A stretch of 64,000 nucleotides of DNA from Comamonas sp. (GTDB lineage Bacteria > Pseudomonadota > Gammaproteobacteria > Burkholderiales > Burkholderiaceae_C), in NCBI GenBank assembly GCA_031277805.1, contig JAITLR010000021.1, forward strand, positions 62,001 through 126,000, written 5' to 3'. The notes beneath the pieces are model-generated. The model did no database searches, was not told where the DNA came from, and was given only the letters and a program-made list of their open reading frames with translations. Within the stretch, counting starts at the first letter, position 1. Each line of letters opens with the position of its first letter. The translations under genes and the position numbers were made by a program. This document shows positions 19,197 through 29,113 of this stretch, piece after piece.

Positions 19197-20196
19197 CGTC
19201 CATCTTCTCCGGCCAGCGCCATTCCTGCTGCAGATCGCGCTGGGGCAATGCTTCCACCCAGTCGCTGATGGCACGCTGATCGGTTTGCGTACGCACCTCC
19301 TGATAAGCCACTTCCGCTTCCGGGAAACGCCTGCGCATCAAATTCAGCCACTGCTTGAGCCGTCCCGCCCGCTGGCGCGGCTCCAGGTCGGCACAGACCA
19401 TTTCCCAGAAGCGCTGCACCTGAGGCACCAGTTGCAGCCAGTCAATGCCCGTAGCCGTGGTGCTGTCGCCCTGCTCCACGGCGTTGCGAATGGCCAGGGC
19501 CAGCCCGGGGTCGGCCACGATGCCGCGGCCCAGCATCAGGTCATCACAGCCCGATACCTCTCGGCAACGCAGAGCCTCTTCCACGGTCCAGATCTCGCCA
19601 TTGGCAACCACAGGCACCTGCACCGCATCGCGGATACGTGGAATCTCTTCCCAGTACGCGGGTGGACGATATCCGTCAAGCTTGGTGCGCGCGTGCACCA
19701 CGATTTCGCAGGCACCGCCCTGCTCCATGGCCTGGGCACACTCGGTCATCAGCGCACGGTCATTGAAGCCCAGTCGCATCTTGGCCGATACCGGCATCTG
19801 CGCGGGCACAGCACGGCGCACGGCCTCCACCACTCGCACGATCTGCTCGGGATCTTGCAGCAGTGAAGCCCCACCGCCGTGACGGTTGACCACCTTGGCC
19901 GGGCAACCAAAATTCAGGTCTATGCCTTCGGGTCCCAGGCGGGCCAGGTTGGCGGCGTTCTCGGCCATGCTGACAGGGTCGGACCCCAGCAGCTGCGCGC
20001 GCACAGGCACGCCCGCCAAAGTCTTGCTGCCGTTGCGCAGCTCCGGCATGGTGCGCAGATAGACCTTGTCCGGCAGCAAAGTGCCGCTGATGCGGATGAA
20101 CTCGGAAACGCAGCGGTCCGCCCCACCCACGCGGGTCAGCACATCACGTAGCACAAAATCCAGCAGCCCTTCCATGGGCGCAAGCAGCAGTCTCAT
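19150..20196 (-). CDS. dusC: tRNA-dihydrouridine synthase C
   Basis: DusC reduces uridine 16 in the D-loop of tRNAs, using FMN and NADPH. The 348-residue protein begins MRLLLAPMEGLLDFVLRDVLTRVGG. It contains the FMN/substrate motifs LNFGCPAK (catalytic cysteine in the NFGCP context), SAKMRLGFND, VHARTKLDGY and VVANGEIWT followed by DDLMLGRGIVADP. These place it in the DusC branch. Its tail overlaps the convergent phospholipase-like gene. The C-terminal 35 residues past the usual end of the family are low complexity. Confidence 0.93.
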   Translation of the reverse strand: MRLLLAPMEGLLDFVLRDVLTRVGGADRCVSEFIRISGTLLPDKVYLRTMPELRNGSKTLAGVPVRAQLLGSDPVSMAENAANLARLGPEGIDLNFGCPAKVVNRHGGGASLLQDPEQIVRVVEAVRRAVPAQMPVSAKMRLGFNDRALMTECAQAMEQGGACEIVVHARTKLDGYRPPAYWEEIPRIRDAVQVPVVANGEIWTVEEALRCREVSGCDDLMLGRGIVADPGLALAIRNAVEQGDSTTATGIDWLQLVPQVQRFWEMVCADLEPRQRAGRLKQWLNLMRRRFPEAEVAYQEVRTQTDQRAISDWVEALPQRDLQQEWRWPEKMDVTADCQEPEVQSAAA

Positions 20197-20215
20197 CTCA
20201 AATACATATAAAAAT

Positions 20216-20256
20216 GGCTTTCAGTGCTTATATATCAAGCGCTTCAAGCTATTAAT
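20216..20256. repeat. Interspersed intergenic repeat, family A
   Basis: The gap between dusC and the next plus-strand gene holds TTTCAGTGCTTATATATCAAG-like sequence, then CGCTTCAAGCTATTAATTC. It is a degenerate copy of the AGCGCTT...AAGCGCT...AGCTAT mosaic seen elsewhere in the window. Confidence 0.6.
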
Positions 20257-20269
20257 TCAGAAGCAACCG

Positions 20270-20923
20270 ATGAACTCATCCAGTCAGCAGAAGGCTGGTA
20301 TTCACATGTCTGTCACAGACCTTGGGTGCAATAAGCGCAATAACACTTTTTTACACGCACTGCGCCACAGTTTCATGATTCTGCAAAAAACCGCCAAGGC
20401 CATCGAAGAGCTGCAGCCGGGCTCCCGTCAGCTGCCTCAGCGCGCGCGCTCTGTTCTTCTGATGGCTGGCGGCAGAAGCCTTGACGACCTGCAGCGCATG
20501 CTGGGTAGCGATCATGCCGAACTGGCGCGGCAGTTGATGGAGCAAGGTTATCTGCAGTGGCAGTCCGACGAGACTGTTGACAACGCCACCGCCCCGCAGG
20601 CTGTTGCAGTCAACACCCAACCTGCCCAACCGCCAGAGTTCGCAAGCAGCAGCATCAACATGGCGGGCACACGCATGTATTTGTTCGATATGTGCGAGCG
20701 CCTGTTCGCCAATCGCCATGAGGAACTGGCTCAGCAGCTGCGCACACAGCTGCGCGAAGCCAGAGACCTGCCTGCCCTGCAAGAAGCCGGCCTGACACTG
20801 CTGCATGCCGTGCAGGAGCATGCGGGCGAGGAACGTGCCCAGTCGCTGCGCGAGAGACTGGCCGCCTTGCTCGCATACCGCAATGAAGCCAGCGAAAAAG
20901 AGATGGAAGAAAGCCTGGCCTGA
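20270..20923 (+). CDS. Conserved-looking protein of unknown function
   Basis: The ATG at 20270 gives a 217-residue soluble protein; a start at 20306 (MSVTDLG) is also possible. No enzyme motif is recognised. The region LPQRARSVLLMAGGRSLDDLQRMLG...LARQLMEQGYLQW (about 55-105) resembles the short helical, winged-helix-like segment found in many Burkholderiales proteins that begin with a run about growing a vegetative or sensing domain, but this is only a resemblance. The C-terminal half is mostly amphipathic helix (ERLFANRHEELAQQLRTQLREARDL) rich in Glu, Gln and Arg. It is convergent with the methyltransferase gene, with stops six bases apart. Confidence 0.6.
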   Translation: MNSSSQQKAGIHMSVTDLGCNKRNNTFLHALRHSFMILQKTAKAIEELQPGSRQLPQRARSVLLMAGGRSLDDLQRMLGSDHAELARQLMEQGYLQWQSDETVDNATAPQAVAVNTQPAQPPEFASSSINMAGTRMYLFDMCERLFANRHEELAQQLRTQLREARDLPALQEAGLTLLHAVQEHAGEERAQSLRERLAALLAYRNEASEKEMEESLA

Positions 20924-20929
20924 AAGCCG

Positions 20930-22129
20930 TCAGGCCGCAGCCAGGCGCCAGAGCGAGGTCACCTCGGCAACGCGAGCAGCATGCAGGGGATCTGTCTGAT
21001 CCTGCACCTTGCCATGATGTGGGCGAATGTCTTCACGACCCAGCACCTTCAGACCTGCAGAGGCTATCCACGCCTGCAACTCTTCACGAGAGCGCAGCTT
21101 CAGATGCTCGGCCAGATCGGAAATGATGAGCCAGCCTTCGCCACCGGGCAGCAGATGCGCGGCCAGGCCTTGCAGAAAGCCTCGCAGCATGCGGCTGTCT
21201 TCGTCATAAATGGCCTGATCCAGAAGTGATGCCACCTTGCCGGGCAGCCATGGCGGGTTGCAGACAATCAGCCCTGCCTGTCCCTGAGGGAACAGGTCGG
21301 TGCGCTGCAGCTCCACCTTGGACGCATGGCCGAGCCGCTGCAGGTTCTCGCCAGCGCAGGCCAGCGCACGCTCGCTCATATCGGTGGCCACCACGGACTT
21401 CACGCCGCGCTTGAGCAGCATCGCCGCCAGCACGCCGGTACCGGTGCCGATATCCCAGGCATGGTTCATACCCGCTGCGGGCAGCGGAGCTCGCTTGACC
21501 AGATCAAGGTACTCGCCGCGCACGGGCGAGAACACGCCATAGTGGGCGTGAATGCGGGCACCATCCAACGCAGCGATCTCCACGCCTTTCTTGCGCCACT
21601 CATGGGCTCCCACCACGCCCAGCAGGTCACGCAGCGGCACCAGCACCGTGCGGGCTTCGCCCTGCGCGACCAAAGTGCCCCAGCTTTCGCTACAGGCGGT
21701 GCGCCAGTCAGGCGCACGGCGCAGACTAGAGTGCCAATGCTCGTCCAGCTCGATCAGCAAGCTGGCCAGCATACGTGCACGCTGAGCCTGGGCTTGCCGA
21801 AACAAGTGAAAAGCATGGGGAAAGCCAGCTTCAGCCGCAGGCTTGCGACGCGACTTCTTGTCGAGCCTGCGGCCCAGCGCCAGCAGCAACTGGCGGGCAT
21901 TCTGAAAATCACCGCGCCACAGCAGCGATGCACCTTCGCTGATATGGCGAAACGCCGTATCAGCAGGCATGGTGTCGTCGGCAATCTCTATGCGACGAGG
22001 CTTGGGCAAGCTGCTTTCGGTGCGCCACAAGGCCGTGCTGGCCTTGTCCTGTTCCTGCCATTGCAGCAGTTCGAAAGCGGTTGCAGGAGCGGAGACTGAG
22101 GCCGCGATATTGTTGCTGGGGGTCTTCAC
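20930..22129 (-). CDS. Class I SAM-dependent methyltransferase
   Basis: The protein has 399 residues. The C-terminal half (about 225-390) is a Rossmann-like methyltransferase domain with motif I DIGTGTGVLAAMLLKRG and motif IV NPPWLPG. The NPPW motif is typical of enzymes that methylate an amide or exocyclic amino group, such as RsmC, PrmC or N6-adenine methyltransferases. The N-terminal half is helical and Arg/Ala-rich and may recognise the substrate. RNA or protein substrate cannot be decided from the sequence. It is followed by the convergent unknown gene and preceded by a GNAT gene on the same strand, with a short gap. Confidence 0.82.
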   Translation of the reverse strand: MKTPSNNIAASVSAPATAFELLQWQEQDKASTALWRTESSLPKPRRIEIADDTMPADTAFRHISEGASLLWRGDFQNARQLLLALGRRLDKKSRRKPAAEAGFPHAFHLFRQAQAQRARMLASLLIELDEHWHSSLRRAPDWRTACSESWGTLVAQGEARTVLVPLRDLLGVVGAHEWRKKGVEIAALDGARIHAHYGVFSPVRGEYLDLVKRAPLPAAGMNHAWDIGTGTGVLAAMLLKRGVKSVVATDMSERALACAGENLQRLGHASKVELQRTDLFPQGQAGLIVCNPPWLPGKVASLLDQAIYDEDSRMLRGFLQGLAAHLLPGGEGWLIISDLAEHLKLRSREELQAWIASAGLKVLGREDIRPHHGKVQDQTDPLHAARVAEVTSLWRLAAA

Positions 22130-22154
22130 GGCCTGTCTTTCAAAGCGAGGGCAA

Positions 22155-22679
22155 TCAGCCGTTCAGAGGGCGCTTGACGCGCACTTCTTCAATCTTGATG
22201 CTGCCGATCACAGCCGTTTTGGCCGTGGACATTTCGCGCTTGAAGCCAGCCATTTCATGGAAGCGCAGAGCACGCTCATTGCGCAGAGGAATCCAGGCTG
22301 TCACGTTGGTGCAGCCTTCTTCCAGCAGACCATCGCGTGCTGCGTCCCACAGGGCAACGCCAACACCTTGATTCCAATGGGTAGGAGCCGCATAGATGGC
22401 CCAAATCTCACCAGTGGTCTGGCGGGACTTTTCATCACGGGAGCGGTCAAAGCCGATAAAGCCCACGATCTTGTCACCGTCGATGGCGACCTGGACCTGG
22501 GGCTCACAGTATTCAATGGCTTCGCGCCAGTAAGCCTGACGCTTTTCAACAGAGGACATGGCCTTCAGTTGATCATCGGGAACCAGACCTCGGTAAGCCT
22601 CCAGTGCGGAAGCAGTATGGATCTGGGCAATCGCTTTTGCATCGCGAAGAGTAGCGGGACGGACCTGGATACTAGACAT
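22155..22679 (-). CDS. GNAT-family N-acetyltransferase
   Basis: The ATG on the complement of 22677-22679 gives a 174-residue protein starting MSSIQVRPATLRDAKAIAQIH, the usual beginning of a GNAT fold. The acetyl-CoA motif A is seen as IYAAPTHWNQGVGVALWDAA, and the C-terminal NERALRFHEMAGFK matches motif B. The acceptor substrate is unknown. An in-frame upstream extension exists but adds residues before the domain and has no better ribosome-binding site. The last bases are 25 bases before the methyltransferase start, so the two are probably co-transcribed. Confidence 0.85.
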   Translation of the reverse strand: MSSIQVRPATLRDAKAIAQIHTASALEAYRGLVPDDQLKAMSSVEKRQAYWREAIEYCEPQVQVAIDGDKIVGFIGFDRSRDEKSRQTTGEIWAIYAAPTHWNQGVGVALWDAARDGLLEEGCTNVTAWIPLRNERALRFHEMAGFKREMSTAKTAVIGSIKIEEVRVKRPLNG

Positions 22680-22948
22680 GGAAAAACCGGAACGGAAACA
22701 TGTAAGAATAGAAAGGGCGTAATTGTCTACATATTCAGAGTTTTGGCACGAAGCACATTGGTTAGCCATGTGTTCGACTACGGCTGTTCGCAATTTCTTG
22801 CCCTGCGGCAATCTATGTGCTATGCGCTACCCTAACTAGAGCATCAAGCCCGCGTTCATATTAGGTTTGAGCACTATTTGATACCAAACGTGCTCACTAC
22901 CCAAAGCCCTGATTGAAGGCAAAGCCTGCAACAGGCTTCGCCCGTCGC

Positions 22949-24388
22949 TCAAAGCCAGCGTCGCATGAAGTCCATCATGCGGTCGAATTTTTCGCCGAAC
23001 GGTGGATACAGCAGGGACGTTGCTGCCCAGCGCGACTGCACAAAGACAGCCTTCTGGTGCACAAAACGCAAAAAACCCTGCTCCGAATGATAGGCACCCC
23101 AGCCGCTGTCTCCCACGCCGCCAAAAGGCAGGTTGTCGTGCGCTACATGCAGCAAGGTGTCATTCACGCAGACACCGCCGCTGACAGTGCGGGTGAGCAC
23201 CGCATCGCGCTCGGCCTCATCGTTGCCAAACCAGTACAGCGCCAGCGGTCTGGGGCTGGCATTGATGGCATTGATCACGTCTTCGATGCGTTCGTATGAG
23301 ATGACAGGCAGGATGGGGCCAAAGATCTCCTCCTGCATGAGCTGCATCTCTCCCGTGGTACCGAAGACCAGAGCAGGAGCCAGCTGGCGTTCCACCGCAT
23401 CCCCCCAGGCAGTGCTGTCGCCGTCGGCTGCCGGAGCGGCCGCCTCATGCATCCAGTGCACTTGCGCGCCCAGGCTTTGCGCCTGCCGCAGCATCTGTTT
23501 GAGCCGCGCCAGATGGCGCTTGCTGATGATGGCGGTGTAGTCTGGGTTGCCCGAGATACGCGGATACAGCTTTTGCGCCGCCGCCTTGAAAGCCTCGGCA
23601 AAGACCAGTTCCTGTCCGCGCGGCAGCAATACATAGTCAGGAGCAATGCAGGTCTGCCCTGCGTTGACCAGCTTGCCGTAGGCCACCTTGAGCGCCACGG
23701 CTTCGATATCGCAATCCTGGGCAATGATGCATGGCGACTTTCCGCCCAGTTCCAGCGTCGTCGGCGTCAGGTGCACGGCCGCAGCTTGCGCCACGCGGCG
23801 TCCCACAGCCGTCGAACCGGTGAAGAGCAGATGGTCGAACTGCAGGCCTGAAAACTGCGTCGCCACGCCCACATCCCCCTCGATGACGCAGAACTCCTCG
23901 GGCGCAAAGAACTGGGACACCAGTTGCGCCAGCTTGGCGGAGGTATGCGGCGTCAGTTCGCTGGGCTTGAGCATGACGCGATTGCCCGCCGCCAAGGCCG
24001 TGATGACAGGCGCCAGAGACAGCTGAATCGGATAGTTCCAAGGCGAAATCACGCCCACCACACCCAAAGGCTGGCGCTCCACCCAGGCTTTGCCCGGCTG
24101 CAGCATCAGCGGCGTGCGCACACGCTGGCGCTTGGCCCACTTGCCCAGGTGCTTGAGCGTGTGCTTGAGCATGTTTCGCACCAGCATCAGATCCAGCATC
24201 TCGGTCCAGCGCTCGGAGCGCACGCCAAAGTCCTGCTGCACTGCCGTGCAAAGCTGCTCGGAGTTTTCATCCAGCATCTTCTGCAGACGCAGCAAACGCT
24301 CACGGCGCACCAGCACAGGTACATCAACCTGCGCGCGGCTGGCTTGGTATTGCAAGTCAAAGATGCGATGCAAGTCCATGTAGTTCAT
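22949..24388 (-). CDS. NAD-dependent aldehyde dehydrogenase, coniferyl aldehyde dehydrogenase-like
   Basis: This is an aldehyde dehydrogenase of about 479 residues. The catalytic glutamate is in LELGGKSP and the nucleophilic cysteine in NAGQTCIAPDYVL; the cofactor motif FTGSTAVGRRVAQAAA is intact. The N-terminal region (WTEMLDLMLVRNMLKHTLKHLGKWAKRQRV, PLGVVGVISPWNYPI) and the short length resemble the coniferyl/fatty aldehyde dehydrogenase class 3-like branch, which oxidises aromatic or long-chain aldehydes. The ATG at 24388 is chosen over an upstream TTG. The preceding 137 bases to the GNAT frame are non-coding. The exact substrate is inferred from family only. Confidence 0.87.
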   Translation of the reverse strand: MNYMDLHRIFDLQYQASRAQVDVPVLVRRERLLRLQKMLDENSEQLCTAVQQDFGVRSERWTEMLDLMLVRNMLKHTLKHLGKWAKRQRVRTPLMLQPGKAWVERQPLGVVGVISPWNYPIQLSLAPVITALAAGNRVMLKPSELTPHTSAKLAQLVSQFFAPEEFCVIEGDVGVATQFSGLQFDHLLFTGSTAVGRRVAQAAAVHLTPTTLELGGKSPCIIAQDCDIEAVALKVAYGKLVNAGQTCIAPDYVLLPRGQELVFAEAFKAAAQKLYPRISGNPDYTAIISKRHLARLKQMLRQAQSLGAQVHWMHEAAAPAADGDSTAWGDAVERQLAPALVFGTTGEMQLMQEEIFGPILPVISYERIEDVINAINASPRPLALYWFGNDEAERDAVLTRTVSGGVCVNDTLLHVAHDNLPFGGVGDSGWGAYHSEQGFLRFVHQKAVFVQSRWAATSLLYPPFGEKFDRMMDFMRRWL

Positions 24389-24462
24389 ACCTGTCTTCAA
24401 AACCTCTGTTCACTCGTTTTCACTCTCACCCAAGCCAGCGTCTGTACTGGACCAACTCCTCC

Positions 24463-24825
24463 TCATACAGACATCTCCAGCGGCATGCCATCTGCACCAA
24501 ATGCCATGCCGCGCTCTTCCAGCCTGGCTCGCGCGGCATGGTGCACCACACCACGCTTGGGAGGACTGGATTCCAGCAGGCGACGCAGCGTGGCTTCGCT
24601 GACATTGGCATGGCGAACAACCTCCATGCGCACTCCCCAGAACTTGTCATCTGCAAAGCGGTCAAGAATCTCTGCATCCGCATCAGGATTCATCGCGGCA
24701 GTCGCCCGGATGGCTTGATTGGGGTCCGTCAGGAAAGGCTCCAACTCTTGCGCGTTGGCAGCGCCGCAGGCTGCAATGTAGCGGCGCTCCTCGGCAGCTT
24801 TTTGCTCAGGTGTCTTTTTTGCCAT
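24463..24825 (-). CDS. Small helical-repeat protein (LRV/HEAT-like)
   Basis: The 120-residue protein starts MAKKTPEQKAAEERRYIAACG. Residues about 30-110 form short helical repeats, with NQAIRATAAMNPDADAEILDRF and VRMEVVRHANVSEATLRRLLE following the leucine-rich-variant/HEAT pattern of DxxxxVRxxxAxNPxxxxxxLxxL. Such proteins usually mediate protein contacts. The ATG at 24825 is chosen because sequence upstream is not helical-repeat and is basic; a longer frame exists. The function is unknown. A terminator of the neighbouring gene ends just upstream. Confidence 0.7.
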   Translation of the reverse strand: MAKKTPEQKAAEERRYIAACGAANAQELEPFLTDPNQAIRATAAMNPDADAEILDRFADDKFWGVRMEVVRHANVSEATLRRLLESSPPKRGVVHHAARARLEERGMAFGADGMPLEMSV

Positions 24826-24885
24826 TGTGCCCTTGAAGAATTTGAATTCGCCTTTGCTTCGGAGCAAGCGAGGTAAACACCGCGT

Positions 24886-24924
24886 AAAAAAAGAGCCTGA
24901 CACATACAAGCGCAGGCTCTTTGT
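24886..24924 (-). terminator. Intrinsic terminator
   Basis: On the minus strand AAAGAGCCTG and CAGGCTCTTT form a 10-bp stem with a 13-base loop, followed by a run of seven T. It lies just downstream of the small membrane protein gene at 24947 and would end its transcript. Confidence 0.85.
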
Positions 24925-24946
24925 TGGCGATCAGTTCGCCGCTCTA

Positions 24947-25303
24947 TCAGGACTCATGGACCTCGCGCGGCTGCACATCGGTCACTTCGCCGGTGCCAGG
25001 CAGAACACCACGGCGCATGCGGGTCTCACGGGCTTCCTTTTTCGCATCGGTATCGCCCGACGACTGCGCCATCCACTCCGCCCCCGAGCGGTACACCGTC
25101 TGCCAGCCCGCAAATGGGCTCATGGCCCCCATGCTCATGGGCACCACGGGCTGGCCCGTGAGCTTGGCCCACAGGGCGCGCACGCCCCAGGCCAAAGCGA
25201 TCAGGGCCGCCACGGCCATCAGGCAAAGGAAAAACACCAGGCCCACCAGCATCAGCATGATGCGGACGGCCCAACGGGTTGCGGTGGTGGCGAAATCATT
25301 CAA
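24947..25303 (-). CDS. Small membrane protein of unknown function
   Basis: The 118-residue protein has a long hydrophobic segment at about residues 14-44 (IMLMLVGLVFFLCLMAVAALIALAWG), enough for one long or two short membrane helices, followed by a polar, charged C-terminal half without recognisable motifs (AGWQTVYRSGAEWMAQSSGDTDAKKEARETRMRRG). It lies 25 bases after the clpB stop on the same strand and ends in a clear terminator, so it may be co-transcribed with clpB, though a link to protein quality control is only positional. Confidence 0.65.
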   Translation of the reverse strand: MNDFATTATRWAVRIMLMLVGLVFFLCLMAVAALIALAWGVRALWAKLTGQPVVPMSMGAMSPFAGWQTVYRSGAEWMAQSSGDTDAKKEARETRMRRGVLPGTGEVTDVQPREVHES

Positions 25304-25328
25304 AGCAATACCTCTCTAAAGTCCGATC

Positions 25329-27941
25329 TCAGGCGGTGGCCGCAGATTCGAACCGGAACACCCCGGGATCATTCACCGGGTCAACTGTCACTGCAATCGT
25401 ACTCTTGGGCGGGAACTTGCCTTCAAGCAACAGCTTGGACAGCGGGTTTTCAATACGCTGCTGGATCGCACGCTTGAGCGGACGGGCACCGAACACGGGA
25501 TCGAATCCCACCTTGGCCAGTTCGGCCAGAGCCTGATCGGATACCTGCATGCTCAGCTCCATCTTCTGCAGACGGCTTTCCAGCAACTTCAGCTGGATCC
25601 TGGCAATCGCCTCGATGTTCTTGGCATCCAGTGCATGGAAGACCACGGTTTCATCGATGCGGTTCAAGAATTCGGGTCGGAAATGGTTCTTAAGTTCCCC
25701 CCAGACCGCTTCCTTCACATCATTTGCCTCCTCGCCCACCATGGCTTGAATCAAATGTGAACCAATGTTGCTGGTCATGACGATCACGGTGTTCTTGAAG
25801 TCCACCGTGCGGCCCTGACCATCGGTCAGACGACCATCGTCCAACACCTGCAGCAGCACGTTGAAGACATCGGGGTGGGCTTTCTCCACCTCGTCCAGCA
25901 ACAGCACGCTATAAGGCTTGCGGCGCACGGCTTCCGTGAGATAGCCACCTTCTTCGTAGCCCACATATCCGGGAGGCGCACCGATCAAGCGTGCCACAGA
26001 GTGCTTTTCCATGAACTCACTCATGTCAATTCGCACCAGGTGATCTTCGCTGTCGAACAGGAAACCTGCCAGCGCCTTGCACAGCTCGGTCTTGCCCACA
26101 CCCGTGGGGCCCAGGAACAGGAAGGAGCCTGTGGGACGGTTGGGGTCGGACAGACCCGAGCGCGAGCGGCGGATGGCATTCGCCACGGCGGAGATCGCCT
26201 CCTCCTGGCCCACCACACGCTCGTGCAGCTTGTTTTCCATATGCAGCAGCTTGTCTTTTTCGCCCTGCATCATCTTGGCCACGGGGATACCCGTGGCGCG
26301 GCTCACCACCTCGGCGATCTCTTCGGCCCCGACCTGGGTGCGCAGCAGTTTGTTGGCCGTTGAGCCATCCTGGCCCTCTTCCTTGACCTGAGCTTCGTGC
26401 AGTTGCTTTTCGAGTGCTGGCAGCTTGCCATATTGCAGCTCGGCCACCTTGTTGAAATCACCCTTGCGCTTGAACTCGTCAATCTGAATGCGCAACTGAT
26501 CCACTTCCTTGCGGATCTGCTCGGAGCCCAGGGCACTGGCTTTCTCGGCCTTCCAGATCTCTTCGAGGTCTGCGTACTCACGCTCCAGGCTTTCGAGCTC
26601 TTCCTCGATCAGCTGCAGACGCTTTTGCGATGCCTCATCCTTTTCGCGCTTCATGGCTTCGCGCTCGATCTTGAGCTGAATCATGCGGCGCTCAAGCTTG
26701 TCCATCACCTCGGGCTTGGAGTCCATCTCGATCTTGATCTTGGCCGCAGCCTCGTCGATCAGGTCGATGGCCTTGTCGGGCAGGAAACGGTCAGTGATGT
26801 AGCGGTGGCTCAGCTCCGCAGCGGCAACGATAGCGGGGTCCGTGATATCGACGTTGTGGTGCGCCTCGTACTTCACCTGCAGGCCACGCAGAATGGCAAT
26901 GGTGTCCTCCACCGAAGGTTCGTCCACCATGACCTTCTGGAAACGGCGCTCCAGAGCGGCATCCTTTTCGATGTACTTGCGGTACTCGTCCAGCGTGGTC
27001 GCGCCCACGCAATGCAGCTCGCCGCGCGCCAGCGCGGGCTTGAGCATATTGCCTGCGTCCATGGCGCCATCGGCCTTGCCGGCGCCGACCATGGTGTGGA
27101 TTTCGTCGATGAAAAGAATGATGCGGCCTTCGTCCTGCGCAATTTCCTTGAGCACGGATTTGAGGCGCTCTTCGAAGTCACCACGGTACTTGGCGCCAGC
27201 CAGCAGACCCGCCATGTCCAGCGACAGCACGCGCTTGTTCTGCAGGCTCTCGGGCACCTCGCCGGCCACGATGCGCTGGGCCAGTCCTTCGACAATGGCG
27301 GTCTTGCCCACGCCGGGCTCACCGATCAGCACGGGGTTGTTCTTGCTGCGACGCTGCAGCACCTGGATGGCACGGCGGATCTCGTCGTCGCGACCGATCA
27401 CGGGATCGAGCTTGCCGATACGGGCACGCTCGGTCAGGTCCAGGGTGTATTTCTTGAGCGCTTCGCGCTGACCTTCGGCTTCTGCACTGTCCACGTTCTG
27501 CCCTCCTCGCACGGCATTGATAGCGGCCTCCAGGCTGGATTTGCTCACGCCGCTTTGCTTGAGCAAGGCACCGGCCCGCGTTGCCGAGCCTGCGGCATCA
27601 GCCAGCGCCAGCAGGAACAGCTCGCTGGCGATGAAATGGTCACCGCGGTTGAGGGCTTCCTTCTCGGAAGCCTGCAGCAGGCGTGCCAGTTCGGAGCCTA
27701 CTTGCACATCGCCTTGCTGCTGCACACGAGGCAGGTCGGCCATGGCCTCTTCGGCCAGCTTGCTCAATTGCTGCACATTGCAGCCGGCACGCTGCAGCAG
27801 CGAGCGTGGGCCATCGTCCTGGCGCAGCATGGCCACCAGCAGGTGCAGGGGGTCGATGGTGGATTGATCCGCGCCGAGCGCAAGAGACTGCGCATCGGCC
27901 AAGGCTTCTTGGAATTTGGTCGTCAGTTTGTCAATTCGCAT
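25329..27941 (-). CDS. clpB: ATP-dependent disaggregase ClpB
   Basis: ClpB is the Hsp100 disaggregase that works with DnaK to rescue aggregated protein. The 870-residue protein has the Clp N domain (1-145), AAA+ domain 1 with Walker A GEPGVGKT, a coiled-coil middle domain (about 405-525) and AAA+ domain 2 with Walker A GPTGVGKT. This is the full ClpB architecture. The start at 27941 gives [19 protein letters not shown] sigma-32-like promoter lies about 45-70 bases upstream, consistent with heat induction. grpE, dnaK and dnaJ in the same window form the functional partner system. Confidence 0.98.
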   Translation of the reverse strand: MRIDKLTTKFQEALADAQSLALGADQSTIDPLHLLVAMLRQDDGPRSLLQRAGCNVQQLSKLAEEAMADLPRVQQQGDVQVGSELARLLQASEKEALNRGDHFIASELFLLALADAAGSATRAGALLKQSGVSKSSLEAAINAVRGGQNVDSAEAEGQREALKKYTLDLTERARIGKLDPVIGRDDEIRRAIQVLQRRSKNNPVLIGEPGVGKTAIVEGLAQRIVAGEVPESLQNKRVLSLDMAGLLAGAKYRGDFEERLKSVLKEIAQDEGRIILFIDEIHTMVGAGKADGAMDAGNMLKPALARGELHCVGATTLDEYRKYIEKDAALERRFQKVMVDEPSVEDTIAILRGLQVKYEAHHNVDITDPAIVAAAELSHRYITDRFLPDKAIDLIDEAAAKIKIEMDSKPEVMDKLERRMIQLKIEREAMKREKDEASQKRLQLIEEELESLEREYADLEEIWKAEKASALGSEQIRKEVDQLRIQIDEFKRKGDFNKVAELQYGKLPALEKQLHEAQVKEEGQDGSTANKLLRTQVGAEEIAEVVSRATGIPVAKMMQGEKDKLLHMENKLHERVVGQEEAISAVANAIRRSRSGLSDPNRPTGSFLFLGPTGVGKTELCKALAGFLFDSEDHLVRIDMSEFMEKHSVARLIGAPPGYVGYEEGGYLTEAVRRKPYSVLLLDEVEKAHPDVFNVLLQVLDDGRLTDGQGRTVDFKNTVIVMTSNIGSHLIQAMVGEEANDVKEAVWGELKNHFRPEFLNRIDETVVFHALDAKNIEAIARIQLKLLESRLQKMELSMQVSDQALAELAKVGFDPVFGARPLKRAIQQRIENPLSKLLLEGKFPPKSTIAVTVDPVNDPGVFRFESAATA

Positions 27942-27983
27942 GGTGTTCAGCTTTCGCTCCCAATCAGATTCATTGCCATTTAT

Positions 27984-28009
27984 CTGATAGCCAAACAGGG
28001 GGTTTCAAG
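27984..28009 (-). promoter_or_regulatory. Candidate sigma-32 (heat-shock) promoter of clpB
   Basis: On the minus strand CTTGAAA is followed after about 12 bases by CTATCAGAT, resembling the CTTGAAA/CCCCATNT heat-shock promoter pattern. It lies about 45-70 bases before the clpB ATG. The -35 element is exact; the -10 element is only approximate, and is similar to the one proposed for grpE. Confidence 0.6.
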
Positions 28010-28074
28010 ACCCTAATGCGCAAAAAAGCAGCAAAAAGCAGATCCGCAGCCGCCCTGCTTGCGGTATATCAAGT

Positions 28075-28989
28075 TCAAGCATCGCGCCAGCACCGGGCCA
28101 GCTGCGTAGGAGTAAGCCCATAGTGCTTGCGAAAGCTGCGCAGCAAATGACTGGCATTGGCAAACCCCGCTTCGGCGGCCAGCAACGTCAGCTTCGGTGT
28201 GCGCCCTGTTTGTGCCACGCTCCTCAGACGGAGGCAGACCCGCTGCAGACGCCGCTGCATGACCCAGTCATGCACGGTGCACCCCACGCTTTGATGGAAC
28301 ATGCGGGCGAAGTGATATTCGGACAAGGCCACGACCTGCGCCAGCACGGGCAAGCTCAGGGCTTTGCTGTCCGTCAGATGGGCCTCCACATAGTCAAGCA
28401 CCTTGCGCCGTGCAGTGGATGACAGGCCTCCCAGCGGTTTCAGCAGCCTTTGCCGCTGCCAGGGCGCTGCCGATTGCAACACCAGTCTGTCCAGCACTTG
28501 CTGACTCAGGCAGTCCGCCTGCCACATGTCCTGGGCGCAGCTCCAGTCCAGCTGCCACAGCGTCTGCGCCCATTGCGCATAGATCGGATCTTGAGAATAA
28601 ATCTGTGGCGCCAGCGTGATGCTGCGCGGTTCGGCATCCAGCAGCCTCACCACACGGTCGGCCCAGGCAATATCCGAGACATAAAGGTGCAGAAACTGCA
28701 CAGGCTCACGCACCAGCCAGCGCGACTCATGTTCGGCCGGGAAAATGCAAAAGCGCCCTGCTTCGCCCCGGGCCAGCGCATCGCCCTTGAGCTGCGAGCC
28801 CTGACCTCCGGCCAGATAGACGGACAGCGTGTGATGCCCTTGCTGGCGGTAGTGCACCTCATCGTCTTGATTGGCCCAGATGGCCAGTTCCAGCGACTGG
28901 CTCAAGCCCGCTCTGCACCTGAGCTGCGCGCGCGACTGCGCCAGCACATGGCTCAGATGCGATGGGGTAGATAAGACGCTGGCGGGCAT
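28075..28989 (-). CDS. AraC-family transcriptional regulator
   Basis: The ATG on the complement of 28987-28989 gives a 304-residue regulator starting MPASVLSTPSHLSHVLAQ. The C-terminal hundred residues are the double helix-turn-helix of the AraC family (ALSLPVLAQVVALSEYHFARMFHQSVGCTVHDW and LTLLAAEAGFANASHLLRSFRKHYGLTPTQL). The N-terminal part is a probable effector-binding cupin-like domain. It is divergent from the DMT transporter at 29114 with a 124-base shared region, which suggests it controls that gene. The effector is unknown. Confidence 0.9.
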   Translation of the reverse strand: MPASVLSTPSHLSHVLAQSRAQLRCRAGLSQSLELAIWANQDDEVHYRQQGHHTLSVYLAGGQGSQLKGDALARGEAGRFCIFPAEHESRWLVREPVQFLHLYVSDIAWADRVVRLLDAEPRSITLAPQIYSQDPIYAQWAQTLWQLDWSCAQDMWQADCLSQQVLDRLVLQSAAPWQRQRLLKPLGGLSSTARRKVLDYVEAHLTDSKALSLPVLAQVVALSEYHFARMFHQSVGCTVHDWVMQRRLQRVCLRLRSVAQTGRTPKLTLLAAEAGFANASHLLRSFRKHYGLTPTQLARCWRDA

Positions 28990-29113
28990 GCTCGCATTGT
29001 GGCTTTGGCCAAGTGGCAGCGCTTGCTGCAGCGCCACAAAACCGCAGGAATATGCAACGCAGCGCATATCCAGGCGCGCAAGATTCCCCTTTTCTCAAGC
29101 ACTAGAAACACCC

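Noticed and set aside
26397-28016. 539-residue frame opposite clpB
   Set aside because: It lies fully antisense to the certain ClpB gene and has the composition of a mirror frame.
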